Program-made: the position numbers and the translations under genes
The notes under the pieces: generated by a model
Seen by the model: the letters and a program-made list of their open reading frames with translations, nothing else
What the model was told of the DNA's origin: nothing
The model's database searches: none
Assembly: GCA_913054385.1 (NCBI GenBank)
Contig: CAJXIC010000001.1
Coordinates: 1 to 42,692 of the forward strand
DNA length: 42,692 nt
From: an uncultured Pseudomonadota bacterium
GTDB lineage: Bacteria; Myxococcota_A; UBA9160; UBA4427
Reading direction: 5' to 3'
Shown here: one piece after another, positions 11,536-19,398 of the stretch
Layout of the letters: each line of letters opens with the position of its first letter
Position numbering within the stretch: the stretch's first letter is position 1

Positions 11536-13251
11536 TTGCGCTGGTCCACCAGTTTCATTCCGACCCTTCGTGACGACCCGGCCGATGCCGAGGCGGTGAG
11601 CCACAAGCTCCTCGTTCGCGGCGGCTTCGTGCGCCAGTTGATGGCCGGGGTCTACTCGCTGCTGCCGCTCGGCTTGCGGGTAAAGGCGAAGATCGAAGGC
11701 ATCGCACGCGACGAGATGAAACGCATCGGCGGCCAGGAGTTCCTGCTACCGATCCTTCACCCGGGCGAGCTCTGGAAGCGTTCGGGACGCTGGGATCAGA
11801 TCGGCGACGAACTCTTTCGCCTGCAGGACCGCCGGGGGTCGGACGTCGCCCTCGCCATGACCCACGAAGAGGTCTTCACCGTCGTTGCGGGCGAATTGCG
11901 TTCCTACAAGCAGTTGCCCCAGGTCTGGTTCCACATCCAGACGAAGCTCCGAGACGAGGCGCGACCCAAGAGCGGAATCTTGCGGGTGCGCGAGTTTACG
12001 ATGAAGGATTCGTATTCGTTCGACCGCGACGATGCCGGTCTCGACGCCGCCTTCGACAACCATTTGAATGCTTACCGGCGCTTCTTTCGGCGCTGCGGCT
12101 TCGAGGCGATCGCCGTCGAAGCTTCTTCGGGCGTGATGGGGGGCAACCAGTCGGTCGAGTTCATGCTCGCCTCCGAGGCGGGGGAAGACTGGATCGCTTC
12201 GTGCGCTGCGTGCGGCTACGCGGCAAACCTCGAGAAGGCCTCTTCGACGCTCCCCGCCCCCGAGGACCCGGAGAGCGCCGGGGTGATCGAGAAATTCGCG
12301 ACCCCCGACGTCCACACCATTTCGGAGCTGGCGAATTTTGCCGACGGCGGCGTACCGGCCGAGCGCCAGATCAAGACCCTGGTCTACCGCGCCGGCAATG
12401 AAACCCTGTTGGTGCTGTTGCGGGGCGACCACACCCTCGCCGAGCAGAAACTCCTCGATTCGGTCGAGGCCACCGAAGTGCGCCCGGCTTCGGAGAAAGA
12501 AATCCGCGCGGCCCTCGGCGCTTCACCGGGGAGCCTCGGGGCGGTGGGCGTTACGAATTGCATCGCAATCGTCGACGAAGCCCTGCGCGGACGCCGCGGG
12601 ATGGTCACCGGGGCCAACGAAGACGGTTACCACCTGCGCGGCGTCGACGTCGACCGCGACATCGAAGCGCGCGCCTTCATGGACCTGCGCGAAGTCAGCG
12701 ACGGCGAGGGCTGCCCGGTCTGCGAGGCGCCGATCGCGGTCTTCAAGACCATCGAGGTCGGCCACATCTTCAAGCTTGGCACGAAGTACAGCGCGGCCCT
12801 CGGCGCGAAGGTCCTCGACGAAAACGGCAGTCCCGTGCCCATCGTGATGGGCTCCTACGGGATCGGGATCGAGCGCACCATGGCTGCGGTGGTCGAAGCC
12901 AGCCATGACGAGGCCGGGATCTCCTGGCCCGTCAACATTGCGCCCTTCGAAGCCGTGGTCACGGTCCTGAACCCAAAGGATGTGAAGGTTTCCGAGACGG
13001 CGGAGCACATCTACGAAGATCTGGTCGCCGCCGGGATCGACGTCCTCATCGACGACCGTCACGAGCGGCCGGGCGTGAAATTCAAGGACGCCGAACTCAT
13101 CGGCATCCCTTACCGGATTACGGTCGGGCCAAAGGGTGTCGAGAACGGGGTCGTCGAGTTCATGCGGCGCAGGGACGGCGAATCGCGCGAGGTCGAAATC
13201 GCGCGCGCAGCAGAGACGGCCGCGGAAGCGGTGTTGGAGGAGCGATCCTGA
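11536..13251 (+). CDS. proS: Prolyl-tRNA synthetase (bacterial type with editing domain)
   Basis: A 571-residue class II synthetase charging tRNA-Pro. The N-terminus MRWSTSFIPTLRDDP is diagnostic. Class II motif 2 is around LRDEARPKSGILRVREFTM and motif 3 is GSYGIGIERTMAA. Between them sits the INS editing insertion (about 225-400, with GDHTLAEQKLLDSVEATEV) that hydrolyses Ala-tRNA-Pro. The C-terminal anticodon-binding domain ends the protein. The start is a TTG at 11536, fixed by GGGAG 8 nt upstream and by the family N-terminus. Its TGA overlaps the next ATG (TGATG), coupling an essential synthetase to a catabolic dehydrogenase. Confidence 0.97.
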   Translation: MRWSTSFIPTLRDDPADAEAVSHKLLVRGGFVRQLMAGVYSLLPLGLRVKAKIEGIARDEMKRIGGQEFLLPILHPGELWKRSGRWDQIGDELFRLQDRRGSDVALAMTHEEVFTVVAGELRSYKQLPQVWFHIQTKLRDEARPKSGILRVREFTMKDSYSFDRDDAGLDAAFDNHLNAYRRFFRRCGFEAIAVEASSGVMGGNQSVEFMLASEAGEDWIASCAACGYAANLEKASSTLPAPEDPESAGVIEKFATPDVHTISELANFADGGVPAERQIKTLVYRAGNETLLVLLRGDHTLAEQKLLDSVEATEVRPASEKEIRAALGASPGSLGAVGVTNCIAIVDEALRGRRGMVTGANEDGYHLRGVDVDRDIEARAFMDLREVSDGEGCPVCEAPIAVFKTIEVGHIFKLGTKYSAALGAKVLDENGSPVPIVMGSYGIGIERTMAAVVEASHDEAGISWPVNIAPFEAVVTVLNPKDVKVSETAEHIYEDLVAAGIDVLIDDRHERPGVKFKDAELIGIPYRITVGPKGVENGVVEFMRRRDGESREVEIARAAETAAEAVLEERS

Positions 13252-14411
13252 TGTCGAGGGCGCTGACCGATCTGGGTGAAGAGGAACGCATCTTCCGGGA
13301 AACCGTACGCGAGTTTGCGGACGAAAAACTGGCACCGCTGGCGGCGTCGATGGACCGCGAAGGCAAGCTCGATGAGAAAGTGATTCCCTGGCTCTTCGAG
13401 CTCGGCCTGATGGGGATCGAGATCCCCGAAGAGCACGGCGGAGCGGGCGCGAGTTTCCTGATGGCGATTCTCGCGATCGAGGAGATCGCCCGGGTCGATC
13501 CGGCGGTCGCCGTCGTTTGCGATGTGCAGAATACGCTCTGCATCAATGCCATCAGGCGCTGGGGCAACGAGGAGCAGCAGGCCCGGTTCTTCGGGATGCT
13601 CGCCAGCGGCACCGTTGGCGCCTACGCCCTCTCCGAAGCGAACTCGGGAAGCGATGCCTTCGCGCTGCAGTGTGCCGCACGCGAGGACGGCGACGATTAC
13701 GTCCTGGACGGCCGCAAGCTCTGGATCACCAACGCGGCCGAGGCGGGCCTCTTTCTCGTGTTTGCAAACGTCGCTCCCGAAGCGGGTTATCGCGGGATCA
13801 CGGGCTTCGTCGTCGAACGCGAGATGGCGGGCTTCTCGGTTGGCAAGAAGGAAGACAAGCTCGGGATTCGCGCCTCGAGCACCTGCGAGCTGATCCTCGA
13901 AGGTGTGCGTGTGCCGAAGGCGAATATTCTGGGCGTGGTCGGCGAGGGCTACAAGGTCGCGATCGAGACGCTGAACGAGGGGCGCATCGGGATCGGCGCC
14001 CAGATGGTCGGGCTCGGCCGTGGCGCCATCGAGGGGGCGCTCGCCTACGTGCAGGAGCGCGAACAGTTCGGTCGCAAGATCAGCGAGAACCAGGCGGTGC
14101 AGCATCGCCTCGCGCGCTGCGCCACCGAACTGGAGGCGGCGCGCCTGATGGTCTACAACGCCGCGCGTCTCCAGGAAACCGGTCGCCCCTTCCGCCAGCA
14201 AGCGGCGATGGCGAAGTGGTTCGCGAGCGAGGTGGCCGAGCGCGCCGCCAGCGAGTGCCTCGAACTCTACGGGGGCATTGGCTTCACGAAGGAGTGCCCG
14301 GCCGAGAAGCTGCTGCGCGACGCGAAGATCGGGAAGATCTACGAGGGAACCTCCTTCCTACAACTCGAGACGATCGCGAAGACGCTGATCAAAGAGGGTC
14401 TTGGCGATTAG
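13251..14411 (+). CDS. Acyl-CoA dehydrogenase (short/branched-chain type)
   Basis: A 386-residue FAD enzyme oxidising acyl-CoA to 2-enoyl-CoA. N-terminal helical domain (FREFAD-like FRETVREFADEKLAP), middle beta domain with AYALSEANSGSDAFALQ and WITNAAEAG, then the C-terminal domain with REQFGRKISENQAVQ and LYGGIGFTKECPAEKLLRD. The catalytic base is expected at E365 in IYEGTS, the position used by short- and branched-chain dehydrogenases rather than by isovaleryl/long-chain enzymes. The ATG overlaps the proS stop by one base. The 3' end overlaps the exonuclease gene by 11 nt. Electron transfer flavoprotein genes are not in the window. Confidence 0.95.
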   Translation: MSRALTDLGEEERIFRETVREFADEKLAPLAASMDREGKLDEKVIPWLFELGLMGIEIPEEHGGAGASFLMAILAIEEIARVDPAVAVVCDVQNTLCINAIRRWGNEEQQARFFGMLASGTVGAYALSEANSGSDAFALQCAAREDGDDYVLDGRKLWITNAAEAGLFLVFANVAPEAGYRGITGFVVEREMAGFSVGKKEDKLGIRASSTCELILEGVRVPKANILGVVGEGYKVAIETLNEGRIGIGAQMVGLGRGAIEGALAYVQEREQFGRKISENQAVQHRLARCATELEAARLMVYNAARLQETGRPFRQQAAMAKWFASEVAERAASECLELYGGIGFTKECPAEKLLRDAKIGKIYEGTSFLQLETIAKTLIKEGLGD

Positions 14412-15303
14412 CGCCTCCCCGCTGGTCCATCTCTTCGATGGCCACGTCTATATCTTTCGCGCCTATTACTCGGTGGCGCCGATGGAAGCGCCCGACGGAA
14501 CGCCCACGAACGCCGCCTACGGCTTCGCGAACACGCTGGTCCGCTACGTGGCCGACGAGCGCCCGAGTCACGCCGCCGTGTGTTTCGACGCCGCCATGAC
14601 GAGCTTTCGCAACGAGGTCCTGCCCGAGTACAAGGCGAACCGCGGTGAGACCCCGGACGATCTCGGGGTGCAATTTGACCTCTGCCGCGAGATCGCCCTG
14701 GCGCTGGGCTTCCGGGTCTACGAGGAGCCGGGTTTCGAGGCCGACGATCTGCTCGCCAGTGCGACCGCCGCGCTGCTCCGGCGCCGCGCGCGCATTCGGA
14801 TCGTCACCAGCGACAAGGACCTCGCGCAACTGGTTCGCGAGGACGCGCGTGTCGTCGTCTACGACCTCGCCCGCGAGACTCGCTACGACGCAGACGCTGT
14901 GCGCGCGAAGTTCGGGGTCGATCCCGCACAGATCCCCGACTATCTCGGACTGGTGGGGGACAGCGTGGACAACCTACCGGGCGTGCCGGGTGTTGGCGCG
15001 GTCTCGGCGGCGGCGGTTCTCCAGAACTTTCCGTCGATCGAGGCCATCCCGGACCGCTACGAAGACTGGCCCGACCTCGAAATTCGGGGGGCCAAAAGCA
15101 CCGCGCGCCGCATTGCGGAACATCGCGAGGTCGCCCTGCTGACGAAAGAACTCGCGACGGTGCGGCGCGACGTGCCGGGGGTGACGCCGACGCTCTCCGA
15201 TCTGCGGCACCGAGGGGCGCAGCGCGAACGGGTCGATGAACTCTTTGATCGCCTCGGTTTCCACCGAATCCGCGACCGCATCACGCGCTGGGCCCCGGGC
15301 TAG
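14401..15303 (+). CDS. 5'-3' exonuclease, stand-alone PolI N-terminal domain type
   Basis: A 300-residue FEN/Xni-like nuclease. Acidic metal-site segments are visible: LFDGHVYIFRAYY, CFDAAMTSFRNEVLPEYKANR (arched region), GFEADDLLAS, VTSDKDLAQLV and the helix-3-turn-helix segment GLVGDSVDNLPGVPGVGA. No polymerase domain follows, so it is a free flap endonuclease/5'-exonuclease for Okazaki processing or repair. The start is a TTG at 14401 with AGAGGG just upstream, overlapping the acyl-CoA dehydrogenase stop by 11 nt. The last gene of the chain that begins at 9827. Confidence 0.93.
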   Translation: MAISASPLVHLFDGHVYIFRAYYSVAPMEAPDGTPTNAAYGFANTLVRYVADERPSHAAVCFDAAMTSFRNEVLPEYKANRGETPDDLGVQFDLCREIALALGFRVYEEPGFEADDLLASATAALLRRRARIRIVTSDKDLAQLVREDARVVVYDLARETRYDADAVRAKFGVDPAQIPDYLGLVGDSVDNLPGVPGVGAVSAAAVLQNFPSIEAIPDRYEDWPDLEIRGAKSTARRIAEHREVALLTKELATVRRDVPGVTPTLSDLRHRGAQRERVDELFDRLGFHRIRDRITRWAPG

Positions 15304-15400
15304 CCGAGAACGTCCCCGCTTTTCGCGTCCCGTTTTCGGCCGTCTTCCCCGGCGGGGGTGAATCGCCCCGCACAACTCTCGGCGGGTTCGTGCCAATTTA

Positions 15401-15436
15401 CACGGGTTCGCACGGGTTCGCCCCGCAAGGTATAAA
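15401..15436 (+). promoter_or_regulatory. 10-bp tandem repeat and TATAAA box upstream of the PuuD-like gene
   Basis: CACGGGTTCG occurs twice in tandem (15401-15420), with a related copy at 15381, directly before TATAAA (15431-15436). The position, about 50 nt before the gene, suggests a promoter with a possible activator site. I see no good -35 box. Confidence 0.35.
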
Positions 15437-15464
15437 TTCGAGGCTCGAAGATCGCCAACGACAG

Positions 15465-15481
15465 TTTTTTTTGGGGGGGGG
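15465..15481 (+). repeat. T8G9 homopolymer tract 4 nt before a start codon
   Basis: Eight T (15465-15472) are followed by nine G (15473-15481), ending 4 nt before the ATG at 15486. The G-run would serve as the ribosome-binding site, so slippage could alter spacing and expression. An assembly length error is also possible in such a tract. Confidence 0.75.
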
Positions 15482-15485
15482 TTCC

Positions 15486-16208
15486 ATGGATCTCATCACG
15501 ACCGCAGCCGGGTGGGAATTTCTGCTCCGGTACGTCCACCTTCTGGCGGGGACTACCTGGATCGGTGTTCTCTACTACTTCAACTTCATCCAGACGCCGT
15601 TCTTCGGGACGGAACTCGGAGGCCAGGCAAAGAGCGCGATGACCCGCGGCCTGGTGCCCAACGCGCTCTGGTGGTTCCGTTGGGGCGCGATGTTCACGTT
15701 CCTCACGGGCTGGACCATCGTGCTGATGAAGTTGGGCCACGGCGGCATCGGGCTCGGCGAGCCGTACATGACCCGGATCCTCACCGGCGGACTGATGGGC
15801 ACGCTGATGTGGGCGAACGTCTGGTTCGTGATCTGGCCCGCCCAGCAGGTGGTGATCCGCTCCGCCGAGCAGATCGCCGGCGGCGGCGAAGCCATTCCCG
15901 AAGCTCCCGGGCTCGCGGCCCGCGCGGGTCTCGCTTCGCGCACCAACACGCTCTTCTCGATCCCGATGCTCTTCTTCATGGGATCGGCGAGTCACCTGGC
16001 GTGGCTCGATGATGGCTCGAACCTGCTCTCCTACTGGCTGGTCGCGGGCGGGTTGATCGTACTGGTCGAGATCAACGGCCTCATCGGGCCCGGGTTGGCC
16101 ACGCAGAAGCCGCTGGGTAGCGTGAAGGGAACGATCCACGCCGGTCTCGGGCTGACGCTGGTGCTGTTCCTGATCGGCGTCTTCATCAATTCTTCGAGTC
16201 TGGCCTGA
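15486..16208 (+). CDS. Membrane protein of the urate hydroxylase PuuD N-terminal family
   Basis: A 240-residue protein with about six membrane helices (roughly 12-30, 64-81, 97-118, 155-175, 180-203, 216-235). The segments LRYVHLLAGTTWIGVLYYF, LMGTLMWANVWFVIWPAQQ and SRTNTLFSIPMLFFMGSASH match the Urate_ox_N (PF06181) pattern known from PuuD, where this domain is fused to a C-terminal cytochrome c. Here the cytochrome part is absent and a separate c-type cytochrome is encoded convergently 87 nt downstream. The function is therefore probably a membrane redox or quinone-linked oxidase/dehydrogenase partner, not proven to act on urate. The ATG lies right after a G9 tract. A terminator follows at 16248. 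Confidence 0.75.
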   Translation: MDLITTAAGWEFLLRYVHLLAGTTWIGVLYYFNFIQTPFFGTELGGQAKSAMTRGLVPNALWWFRWGAMFTFLTGWTIVLMKLGHGGIGLGEPYMTRILTGGLMGTLMWANVWFVIWPAQQVVIRSAEQIAGGGEAIPEAPGLAARAGLASRTNTLFSIPMLFFMGSASHLAWLDDGSNLLSYWLVAGGLIVLVEINGLIGPGLATQKPLGSVKGTIHAGLGLTLVLFLIGVFINSSSLA

Positions 16209-16247
16209 GCGGTATCCCATCGCGGAGGCCACTGGGTAGCGATGACC

Positions 16248-16284
16248 AACGGGGACGATCCAACCGGATCGTCCCCGTTTCGTT
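16248..16284 (+). terminator. Rho-independent terminator between convergent genes
   Basis: A perfect 14-bp stem (AACGGGGACGATCC with its complement at 16266-16279) around AACC, followed by TCGTTT. It ends the PuuD-like gene; the opposite direction lacks a T-run. Confidence 0.8.
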
Positions 16285-16295
16285 TAGGGCTGTCG

Positions 16296-16700
16296 CTACT
16301 TCAGGTAGGCTGCGAGCGCGGGGATCTGCTTTGCGAGATTCGGAAGCGCGATCATCGCGTTGGTGTCCCGCTTCGGCGTATACCCCGGCGGATAGGTGTT
16401 GTGGAGGACCTTCGCCTCGAGGAGTGTCTCCGAGGAGCCCTGGATCGCCGGAGCGATGGCGCCGGGCTCGGCCGGGTTCGGGTTGTGACAGGCGACGCAG
16501 TTCGCGTTGTAGACCGAGCGTCCGCGAGACGCCAAGGTGTCGGACGCTGCTGCCGGAGCCGCATTGGAAGCCGTCGTCGCCGGCGCTTTCCCAGTGCTCG
16601 GTGCCTGGGCGGAGTCCCCACAGCCCTGTAGGCCCAATAGGGAGAGCCCAAGCAGGGCTCCCGGTATCGCTACGCGCGCGGATTGCAAAAGGCGATGCAT
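16296..16700 (-). CDS. c-type cytochrome lipoprotein (mono-haem)
   Basis: A 134-residue exported protein. The signal peptide ALLGLSLLGLQGC has a lipobox with the lipidated Cys27, followed by an Ala/Thr/Pro linker (about 30-55). One haem-binding CVACH (C68, C71, H72) sits in a class I cytochrome c domain, and M116 in DTNAMIALPN is the likely axial ligand. The C-terminal helix NLAKQIPALAAYLK is typical. The start at 16700 is preferred because GGGAGAAG lies upstream and the signal peptide begins there. Convergent with the PuuD-like membrane protein, whose fused relatives carry a cytochrome c domain of this kind, so they may work together in periplasmic electron transfer. Confidence 0.88.
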   Translation of the reverse strand: MHRLLQSARVAIPGALLGLSLLGLQGCGDSAQAPSTGKAPATTASNAAPAAASDTLASRGRSVYNANCVACHNPNPAEPGAIAPAIQGSSETLLEAKVLHNTYPPGYTPKRDTNAMIALPNLAKQIPALAAYLK

Positions 16701-16789
16701 TTTCTCTTCTCCCAGGCTTGGCGGCGCAAGGCTAGCGGCTCGCCGCGGTGGGTGGAAGCCGATTCCAAAGCTTGCGATAGCCTCGCCGC

Positions 16790-17377
16790 ATGGTCTCGTC
16801 TCCGAAGCCACCGTCTTCGAATTCACCGGGCTCACCGGGCTCGCCGGGCTGGGCCACGCCCGCCAACGGGCTCACGCTCGCGCGGCTGGTGATGGCCCCA
16901 CTGTGCGCCGCGGCTATCTACAACGAGTGGACCCTGACGGCGGCGGGGCTCTTCGTTGCGGCGGTGATCAGCGATTTCGCGGATGGGCCACTGGCCAGGC
17001 GGCGCGGAGAAGCGAGTCGCCTCGGCGCCTTCTTCGACCACGCGACCGACGCCACCTTCGTCGCGCTGGGCCTCCTGGCACTCGGCCTTCGCGGGGCGCT
17101 GCCGCTGGCCCTCCCGCTCCTCGTCGTAGTGGCCTTCGTCCAGTACAGCATCGACTCGAGGGTCTTTGCCCGGCTTCCATTGCGAGCCAGCGCACTCGGG
17201 CGCGCCAATGGCATCGCCTACTTCGTGCTGCTCGGAGTGCCGCTGGTGCGCGACGCGCTGGGGCTCGGCTGGCCGGGAGAAGGCCTGGTCCGATTCCTGG
17301 CCTGGGTTCTCGTGGCGACCACGATCGCGTCGATGCTCGACCGGCTCGCGGCTCTGCGAAGGGCCCGCACCGCCTGA
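16790..17377 (+). CDS. CDP-alcohol phosphatidyltransferase
   Basis: A 195-residue membrane enzyme. The complete family signature D-x2-DG-x2-AR-x8-G-x3-D-x3-D is seen at D62, D65/G66, A69/R70, G79, D83 and D87 (DFADGPLARRRGEASRLG then FFDHATD). Hydrophobic helices precede and follow it. Such enzymes join a CDP-activated lipid to an alcohol in phospholipid synthesis; PgsA-like glycerol-phosphate transfer is the commonest role, but the acceptor cannot be assigned. The N-terminal 24 residues are Ser/Pro/Gly-rich and may be untranslated or disordered. It ends 8 nt from the convergent membrane protein gene, with both stops inside one inverted repeat. Confidence 0.88.
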   Translation: MVSSPKPPSSNSPGSPGSPGWATPANGLTLARLVMAPLCAAAIYNEWTLTAAGLFVAAVISDFADGPLARRRGEASRLGAFFDHATDATFVALGLLALGLRGALPLALPLLVVVAFVQYSIDSRVFARLPLRASALGRANGIAYFVLLGVPLVRDALGLGWPGEGLVRFLAWVLVATTIASMLDRLAALRRARTA

Positions 17378-17392
17378 GCCCCCCCTCAGGCG
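17371..17392. terminator. Inverted repeat holding both convergent stop codons
   Basis: CGCCTGAG and CTCAGGCG form a perfect 8-bp stem around C6. The TGA of the phosphatidyltransferase and the TGA of the minus-strand gene are both in the arms. No T-run, so bidirectional termination is only possible, not shown. Confidence 0.4.
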
Positions 17393-18399
17393 CGCGCTTC
17401 GGGGGCCTCTTTCGGGGTGCCGAAGAGCTCGCGGTTCGCCCGCCTCAGGAAGAGAAGACCGATCGCGGCGTTGAAGAAGATGAAGAAGTTGTGCTGCACG
17501 AAGCCGAAGGCGGTCATCGCGCCCTCGTGTCCGGGGAAGAGCACGACCCAGAGCGTGATGGCGACCGAGCGCATCGGCCCGGGGGTGGCGGCCCCGAAGA
17601 AGATCACCGGCAGCACGCCGAGCATCCCGATGAAATCCGAGGGGACGCCGAAAAGCCGCAGCGCGAGGGTGTAGACCACCACGGCTGCGAGCAGCGCCGG
17701 GGAACGAATCAGCATGATCTGGAGGTAGTGCGCGACGCGCGCCTCGCGGAAGGCCTTCCAGATCGGGCGCTCGCGGAAGTCGCTCGCCGCTGCGAAGTGC
17801 CCCCTCATGAAGAGGTGGAAGGCTGCGAAGAAAATGAGCGCCGCCAGCGCGATCCACGGGATTGCAGCGAACTGGCTCGGCAGGCGATCAGCGGCGATGG
17901 CGTAGCCGAGGGTGGCGAAGAAAAGCAGGTAGTAGAACTCGCAGAACATGATGAAGATCATGCTCGAGCCGACTTCCCAGCCCGGCACCCCGTGGCGCCG
18001 ATGCAGGTAGACCCCCATCGCTCCCTTGCCGACCTGCTCGTTCAAGATCGAGAGGATGTAGGAGCTTCCGCGAATCGGCAGGATGTCTTTGTAAGCCAGC
18101 CGCGTGTTGAACCAGTTGATCACGCGCCACACGACCGCCGAATCGACCAGGAAGAAGAACGCCGAGTAGGGGATCATCAATGCCAGCCAGGTGCCCCAGT
18201 CCACGCCCTGGAAGACGTCGCCCAGGTAACCGGCGACGTCCTGTCCTTCGCGAGCGGCGGCGGCATCGATGCGCGTCAGGAGGTACGCAAAGCAGGCCAG
18301 CGTGATCAGCCACGGGACGAGCTTCTGCCACAGCGGGATGGTCCGCCGGGTTGCGGGCTGCGGGTGGCCCGAGGGATCGTGAATGGGTTCCGGTGTCAC
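17386..18399 (-). CDS. Polytopic inner-membrane protein, possibly lysylphosphatidylglycerol-synthase-TM/flippase-like
   Basis: A 337-residue protein with about eight hydrophobic segments (for example KLVPWLITLACFAYLL, LALMIPYSAFFFLVDSAVVW, MIFIMFCEFYYLLFFATLGY, WIALAALIFFAAFHLF, HNFFIFFNAAIGLLFL). The motif ILNEQVGKGAMGVYLHRR in a loop and GAATPGPMRSVAI near the C-terminus recall the LPG_synthase_TM/UPF0104 group of lipid-handling membrane proteins, but the match is from general appearance and is not firm. The GTG start at 18399 follows the stop of the upstream dehydrogenase gene by one base, so both are one transcript. The adjacent phosphatidyltransferase supports a lipid context. Confidence 0.6.
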   Translation of the reverse strand: MTPEPIHDPSGHPQPATRRTIPLWQKLVPWLITLACFAYLLTRIDAAAAREGQDVAGYLGDVFQGVDWGTWLALMIPYSAFFFLVDSAVVWRVINWFNTRLAYKDILPIRGSSYILSILNEQVGKGAMGVYLHRRHGVPGWEVGSSMIFIMFCEFYYLLFFATLGYAIAADRLPSQFAAIPWIALAALIFFAAFHLFMRGHFAAASDFRERPIWKAFREARVAHYLQIMLIRSPALLAAVVVYTLALRLFGVPSDFIGMLGVLPVIFFGAATPGPMRSVAITLWVVLFPGHEGAMTAFGFVQHNFFIFFNAAIGLLFLRRANRELFGTPKEAPEARA

Positions 18400-18400
18400 G

Positions 18401-19333
18401 CTAATTCTCGGCCTCAGAGGCACAGTACCGGAGGGTCGAATCGAGATCCCGAAGCGCGATTCCCAGTGCAAGGAGCGCGGGACCGTTGTCGCAGCAGTCG
18501 TCGTGTTCGAGGATCTCGAAGACCGCGCGAGTGAGCGGCGGGCTCGGCAGCAGTCGCTCGAGGGCGCCCACGGCGAAGCCCGCCAGGGACCTCGGGACTC
18601 CGACGATTCGCGGCTGTGTCCCAAGGAGAGAAGCCGCGCGCAGCAGCAACGCGCGGTGGCTGAGGACCTCCGGGCCGCCGAGTTCGAGAACCGAGGCGAT
18701 GGGAGCCGCGGCCCCGCACGCCGCACGAAGCGCGAGCACGACGTCGCGGGCGTCGATCGGCTGCTGCAGGGTGTCGCCGCCTGCGACCAGCGGCACGATG
18801 TGCGAGCGCGCCTGCGAAAGCAGCGCACGACTCCCCGGATCTCCGGGGCCCAGGACCATCGGTAGCCGCAGCACCAGGGTCGGCGTCGATGCCGCGCGCA
18901 GGATTTCTTCCGCACGCCCCTTCGAGGCGAGGCAGGGGTTCTGTGAGCGCGGGTCCGCGCCGAAAAGGCTCGGGTACACGATCTGCTTCAAGCCCGCCTC
19001 GTCGGCTGCGCGGGCCAGCGCAGTGGCGCTGGTTTCGTGGGCGTCCCGGTAACTCGTGGTCGAGGTCTCGCGCAGGATCCCCACCAGGTGAAGCGCCGCG
19101 TCGCAGCCTTCCGCCGCGCGCGCCAGGTCGCTCGGGTCGTCGTAGTCGACGACCCGGATCTCCTCGGGACGCTGCCGCGGGGGGAGCCCTTCGAGTTGGG
19201 ACCGGGCGCGCTCGGAGCGCACCACGGCGCGGGTTGAGAATGCGCCCGCGTCGGCGCCCGCGGCTTCGAGCCAGCGTTGCCCGAGGTGTCCGTTTGACCC
19301 GGTCACGAGAATGCGTTGGGGGGACAACGACAC
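18401..19333 (-). CDS. NAD(P)-binding epimerase-like protein, NDUFA9 type
   Basis: A 310-residue Rossmann protein of the extended/atypical SDR class. The nucleotide motif TGSNGHLG is at 11-18. ALHLVGILRETSTTSYRDAH, VYPSLFGADPRS and ILRLPMVLGPGDP-like LVLRLPMVLGPGDPGS match the complex I NDUFA9-related family, in which the classical YxxxK is degenerate. It may be a quinone-related or sugar-nucleotide enzyme; the substrate is unknown. The start is a GTG at 19333. The gene sits one base upstream of the polytopic membrane protein gene and is divergent from the hydrolase at 19399. Confidence 0.8.
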   Translation of the reverse strand: MSLSPQRILVTGSNGHLGQRWLEAAGADAGAFSTRAVVRSERARSQLEGLPPRQRPEEIRVVDYDDPSDLARAAEGCDAALHLVGILRETSTTSYRDAHETSATALARAADEAGLKQIVYPSLFGADPRSQNPCLASKGRAEEILRAASTPTLVLRLPMVLGPGDPGSRALLSQARSHIVPLVAGGDTLQQPIDARDVVLALRAACGAAAPIASVLELGGPEVLSHRALLLRAASLLGTQPRIVGVPRSLAGFAVGALERLLPSPPLTRAVFEILEHDDCCDNGPALLALGIALRDLDSTLRYCASEAEN

Positions 19334-19363
19334 GGCACGACGATAGCACCCGCGCCCGGAGGA

Positions 19364-19392
19364 TTGACTCGCGCCCGTTGTCGCGGTGCAAT
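19364..19392 (+). promoter_or_regulatory. Promoter-like pair giving a near-leaderless transcript
   Basis: TTGACT (19364-19369) and TGCAAT (19387-19392) are 17 bp apart, and the ATG of the hydrolase follows only 6 nt after the -10. No ribosome-binding site is visible, fitting a leaderless mRNA. Confidence 0.35.
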
Positions 19393-19398
19393 AGCTGA

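Noticed and set aside
16537-18534. 665-codon plus-strand frame across cytochrome, phosphatidyltransferase and membrane protein genes
   Set aside because: It overlaps three genes with diagnostic motifs and has no recognisable domain.
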